The notes under the pieces were generated by a model. That model did no database searches, was not told the DNA's origin, and was given only the letters and a program-made list of their open reading frames with translations. Both the position numbers and the translations under genes were made by a program. This document shows, piece by piece, positions 61,436-64,000 of a DNA stretch of 64,000 bases. Numbering within the stretch: position 1 is the first letter of the stretch; every line of letters starts with the position of its first letter. The stretch is from Paraplanobispora takensis (GTDB lineage: Bacteria > Actinomycetota > Actinomycetes > Streptosporangiales > Streptosporangiaceae): assembly GCF_016863195.1 (NCBI RefSeq), contig NZ_BOOK01000016.1, forward strand, positions 186,001-250,000. Reading direction: 5' to 3'.

Positions 61436-62617
61436 ATGACGGGTGAGTCTCCGCTTCCTAGGCTGACGGGCGTGAGGTTCTCCCGGGCCCGGCTGTGGGA
61501 CTGCGCGGTGGCGGCGGTCGCCGTGCCGCTGTTCATCGCGGGGAGCGCGGCGGCGTCCCGGAGCGGGGCGCCGTCCTTCCGTGCGCTCGACGCGCTCGCT
61601 CACATTCTGCTCGTCGTGGCCGGGCTGGCTCTCGCGGCCCGATCGCGGTACCCGGTGGCGGTCTTCGCCGTCACGCTCGCCTGCTGCGCGGGGATGCTCG
61701 CGCGGCACTACGCCTACGGGCCGGTTTTCCTCGCGTCGTACGTGGCCCTCGTCACCGTGGTGGTCCGCCATGGTCTGCGGACAGGACTGGCGGCGGCGGG
61801 CGCCGCCGGAACCGTGCTGCTGGTCGCCGATGTGATCGGCTGGGGACGCGAGTGGGTCGTCGAAGACGCCGGCGCCTGGATCGTCTGGTACGCCTCGCTG
61901 CTGATCCCCGCCGCGGTCGGCGCGGTGGTCCGCCTCGACCGGGACCGGCGGGCGAACGCGGAGGAGGCCGAGGCGGAGCGGCAGCTGCGGCGCCTCCAGG
62001 ATGAGCGCCTGGCGCTCGCCCGGGAGGTCCACGACGTACTCGGTCACAGCCTCAGCGTGATCAGCATGCGTGCCGGCGTCGCGCTCCATGTCGCCCGGCG
62101 TCGCCCGGATCAGGCCCTGGAGGCGTTGGAGGCGATCCGGAAGACGAGTAAGGAGGCGCTGGACGCGTTGCGGACGACGCTCGATCTTGTCAGGGAGCAG
62201 CACTCCTCCCCGGGTCCGGAGCACATCGGCGGTCTCGTGGAGTCGATCAGGGCGGCAGGGCAGCGGGTCGAGCTGACCGTCGGCGGTGATCCGGCGCGGC
62301 TCCCCGGGGCGACAGGGCACGCCGTCTACCGGATCGTGCAGGAAGCCCTCACCAACGTGGTACGGCACGCGAAGCGGGCCACGGCGACCGTGAAGATCGA
62401 CTACCGTTCGGACGAGGTGATCGTGTCGGTGACCGACGACGGCGCCGGGCGCACGCGCGACATCCCCGGCAACGGGATCACGGGCATGCGGGAACGGGTG
62501 GCGGCACTGCGCGGCACGCTCACGGCGGGCCCGCAGGACGAGGGCGGCTTCGCCGTACACGCGCGGCTGCCGGTGACGGGAGAGGGCCGGCATGATCAAG
62601 GTTCTGATCGCCGATGA
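61436..62617 (+). CDS. NarL-type sensor histidine kinase (HisKA_3)
   Basis: 393 aa. About four to six membrane helices in residues 20-165 with little extracellular sequence, then a coiled segment (ANAEEAEAERQLRRLQDERLALAREVHD) and HisKA_3 phospho-acceptor His199 in REVHDVLGHSLSV; ATPase domain YRIVQEALTNVVRHA and DDGAGR...GNGITGMRERV. Overlaps its response regulator by 26 bp. Such intramembrane-sensing kinases usually respond to envelope-active agents. Confidence 0.92.
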   Translation: MTGESPLPRLTGVRFSRARLWDCAVAAVAVPLFIAGSAAASRSGAPSFRALDALAHILLVVAGLALAARSRYPVAVFAVTLACCAGMLARHYAYGPVFLASYVALVTVVVRHGLRTGLAAAGAAGTVLLVADVIGWGREWVVEDAGAWIVWYASLLIPAAVGAVVRLDRDRRANAEEAEAERQLRRLQDERLALAREVHDVLGHSLSVISMRAGVALHVARRRPDQALEALEAIRKTSKEALDALRTTLDLVREQHSSPGPEHIGGLVESIRAAGQRVELTVGGDPARLPGATGHAVYRIVQEALTNVVRHAKRATATVKIDYRSDEVIVSVTDDGAGRTRDIPGNGITGMRERVAALRGTLTAGPQDEGGFAVHARLPVTGEGRHDQGSDRR

Positions 62618-63242
62618 TCAGGCGCTGGTCCGGATCGGCCTGCGGGTGCTGATCGAGACCGAGGACGACCTGGAAGTGGCGGGGGAGGCCGCCGACGGGC
62701 GGGAAGCCCTGGAACTGGCCCGGCGGCTGCGTCCGGACGTCGTGCTCATGGACATCCGGATGCCCGGTATGGACGGCCTGGCCGCGCTCCGCGGCATTCT
62801 CTCCGATCCGGCGCTGAGCGGGACGCGCGTGGTCATGCTGACCACATTCGAGATCGACGACTACATCTTCACGGCACTGCGCGAGGGCGCCAGCGGCTTC
62901 CTGATCAAGGACGCCGAGCCGGAAGAGCTGCTCAGAGCGGTCCGGGTGGTGGCGGACGGCGGCTCCCTGCTGTCGCCCTCGGTGACGCGGCGGGTGATCG
63001 GCGAGTTCGCCTCCCGCCGTACTCCGGTGGTGCCGCACGGGAGGCTGGGGGAGCTGACCCGGCGGGAGCGCGAGATCGTGGGGTTGGTCGGTGAGGGGTT
63101 GTCCAACGACGAGATCGCCGCTCGCCTGATGGTCAGCCCGGCCACGGTACGCACTCATGTGGGCAGGGCCATGACCAAACTCGACGCCCGCGACCGGGCC
63201 CGGCTCGTGGTGATCGCCTACCGGTCGGGTCTCGTACGTTGA
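62592..63242 (+). CDS. NarL/FixJ-family response regulator
   Basis: 216 aa. Receiver with Asp54 in VVLMDIRMPGMDG and Lys in FLIKDAEPEE; C-terminal LuxR-type helix-turn-helix LTRREREIVGLVGEGLSNDEIAARLMVSPATVRTHVGRAMTKL. ATG 62592 inside the kinase gene. Likely binds the inverted repeat at 61392-61419. Confidence 0.94.
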   Translation: MIKVLIADDQALVRIGLRVLIETEDDLEVAGEAADGREALELARRLRPDVVLMDIRMPGMDGLAALRGILSDPALSGTRVVMLTTFEIDDYIFTALREGASGFLIKDAEPEELLRAVRVVADGGSLLSPSVTRRVIGEFASRRTPVVPHGRLGELTRREREIVGLVGEGLSNDEIAARLMVSPATVRTHVGRAMTKLDARDRARLVVIAYRSGLVR

Positions 63243-63359
63243 TCGCGCAGGCCGCGGCGGTACTCCTCCAGGAATCCGGCGATCAGGGTGACGGGGCCTG
63301 CCTGCCGCCCGTCGGCTGGGCGGTACGACCGTGAACGGACGACGGCCGGTCGCGGCAGC

Positions 63360-63830
63360 TCATCCGCCGCAGGTGGAGTATTCCCTGCTGCTGACGTAGT
63401 CCTGGACCAGCCAGCCGGACTCGGTTCTGCGCAGGGTCAGAGTCCCCAGGTCGTTGGGGGTTTCCGCCAGCTCCACATCGTCGGGGTGTGTCCATCCCCT
63501 GCCGCAGTATCCGCTGACCTCGGCCTCCTCGCCCTCCGTCTTGAGCCCGGTGGGAACCATCTGCCGATAGGCGTCCCGATTGGTGATCTTGCCGTGGAAC
63601 AGGTTGACGGCCTGCACGCAGGTGCTCATCTCGTTGCTGCGAGCGAACAGCTCCTGCGCGGACACCGACATCAGGTTGCAGGCGTCTTCGCCCTCGTCGT
63701 CGGCGATGAACGCGGTCAGCCTCGTCAACGTCTCCTGCGGTGTGTCCGCCCCTTCGGGCTCGCCGCTGCCGCAGCCTGCGGCGGCCAGCGAGGACATTGC
63801 GAGGACGAGCAGCAGGCGGTGCGGGCGCAT
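63360..63830 (-). CDS. Small secreted lipoprotein
   Basis: 156 aa. Signal peptide MRPHRLLLVLAMSSLAAAGC with lipobox A-A-G-C20. Mature part begins with helix EGADTPQETLTRLTAFIADDEGEDACNLMSVSAQELF, has five Cys (likely disulfides) and a C-terminal beta part DLGTLTLRRTESGWLVQDYV, overall like the NTF2-type lipoproteins of actinomycetes. ATG 63830. Substrate unknown. Confidence 0.8.
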   Translation of the reverse strand: MRPHRLLLVLAMSSLAAAGCGSGEPEGADTPQETLTRLTAFIADDEGEDACNLMSVSAQELFARSNEMSTCVQAVNLFHGKITNRDAYRQMVPTGLKTEGEEAEVSGYCGRGWTHPDDVELAETPNDLGTLTLRRTESGWLVQDYVSSREYSTCGG

Positions 63831-64000
63831 AGCTCTCCAGTCGGATGGTCGGGATGATCTTCCCGGCGCCGACTTTATCTATTTTTCAGTTTTTATGCTG
63901 ACTTACCGCAAATTAGTGCATGAGAGTGCGACAAAGGCCACGATAAATGGATATTTGCGTACGAAGTCATGTCCAGCATCTGAGGACGGGCAGTGGCGGT
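63831..64000. other. A-T-richer window end without a gene
   Basis: No frame with a start. Base composition falls well below the neighbourhood at about 63870-63960 (ATTTTTCAGTTTTTATG and similar), which suggests a promoter region for the lipoprotein or for a gene beyond the window. Confidence 0.5.

Overview
The window is GC-rich actinobacterial chromosome. Bases 3 of codons are almost always G or C, GTG starts and ATGA/GTGA start-stop overlaps are frequent, and the gene neighbourhoods (ParC-Pat-DUF5998, fabD-fabH-acpP-fabF-accD with a PucR-type regulator, aceE-DUF3052-AhpE) are those of filamentous actinomycetes. The general look suggests the Streptosporangium/Nonomuraea group, but that placement is an inference. 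No CRISPR array, complete insertion sequence, rRNA or biosynthetic megagene is visible.

Layout. 0-15.7 kb: a type IIA topoisomerase A subunit (cut by the window edge), a GNAT, a lipoprotein, a TauD-type dioxygenase, a RecQ helicase with a phosphoribosyltransferase-like tail, an OmpR-type two-component system divergent from a tiny proline-rich secreted peptide, a PfkB kinase, a GNAT/acyl-CoA-synthetase fusion (Pat), DUF5998, a phosphodiesterase and a rhodanese. 15.6-20.8 kb: a four-gene minus-strand cassette coding for a cytoplasmic subtilase, an ECF sigma factor, a small unknown protein and a TPR-CHAT protease. This is the best candidate here for an undescribed conflict or stress system. 21-30.4 kb: DUF3145, the type II fatty-acid synthase operon with its probable FasR regulator, then a DUF350/ATP-grasp/small-protein cassette. 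30.6-33.7 kb: WYL and MarR regulators beside a VOC protein and an amidohydrolase. 33.9-39.6 kb: a second OmpR-type two-component system downstream of a MacB-type ABC exporter, its adaptor and a duplicated-module lipoprotein; both promoters carry the same 11-bp-spaced GTTAAAC direct repeat. 39.8-50 kb: a receptor Ser/Thr kinase fused to a solute-binding domain, a secreted TAP-type peptidase, pyruvate dehydrogenase E1, DUF1918, YjbQ, DUF3052, AhpE-type peroxiredoxin, a zinc-ribbon protein and a ROK kinase preceded by a degenerate tandem repeat of its own start.

50.0-55.8 kb is an accretion island on tRNA-Val(UAC): two further partial tRNA-Val 3' ends, a dispersed ~75-bp repeat, two DUF6461 paralogues, a HigB/HigA-like toxin-antitoxin pair whose toxin has lost its centre, a second decayed antitoxin, and a possible integrase tail. 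55.8-64 kb: a PEP-mutase-family enzyme with an MFS exporter, a SigG/ECF56-type sigma factor, a repeat-bearing lipoprotein, an SpoIIAA-like fragment, a NarL-type two-component system divergent from a membrane protein across a perfect inverted repeat, and a lipoprotein.

How parts work together. Fatty-acid synthesis and its acetyl-CoA supply (AceE, acyl-CoA carboxyltransferase) sit in one window under a probable dedicated regulator. Three two-component systems each lie next to a plausible output gene and a visible operator. The CHAT cassette carries its own sigma factor. All functions are assigned from motifs read by eye; no database search was possible.
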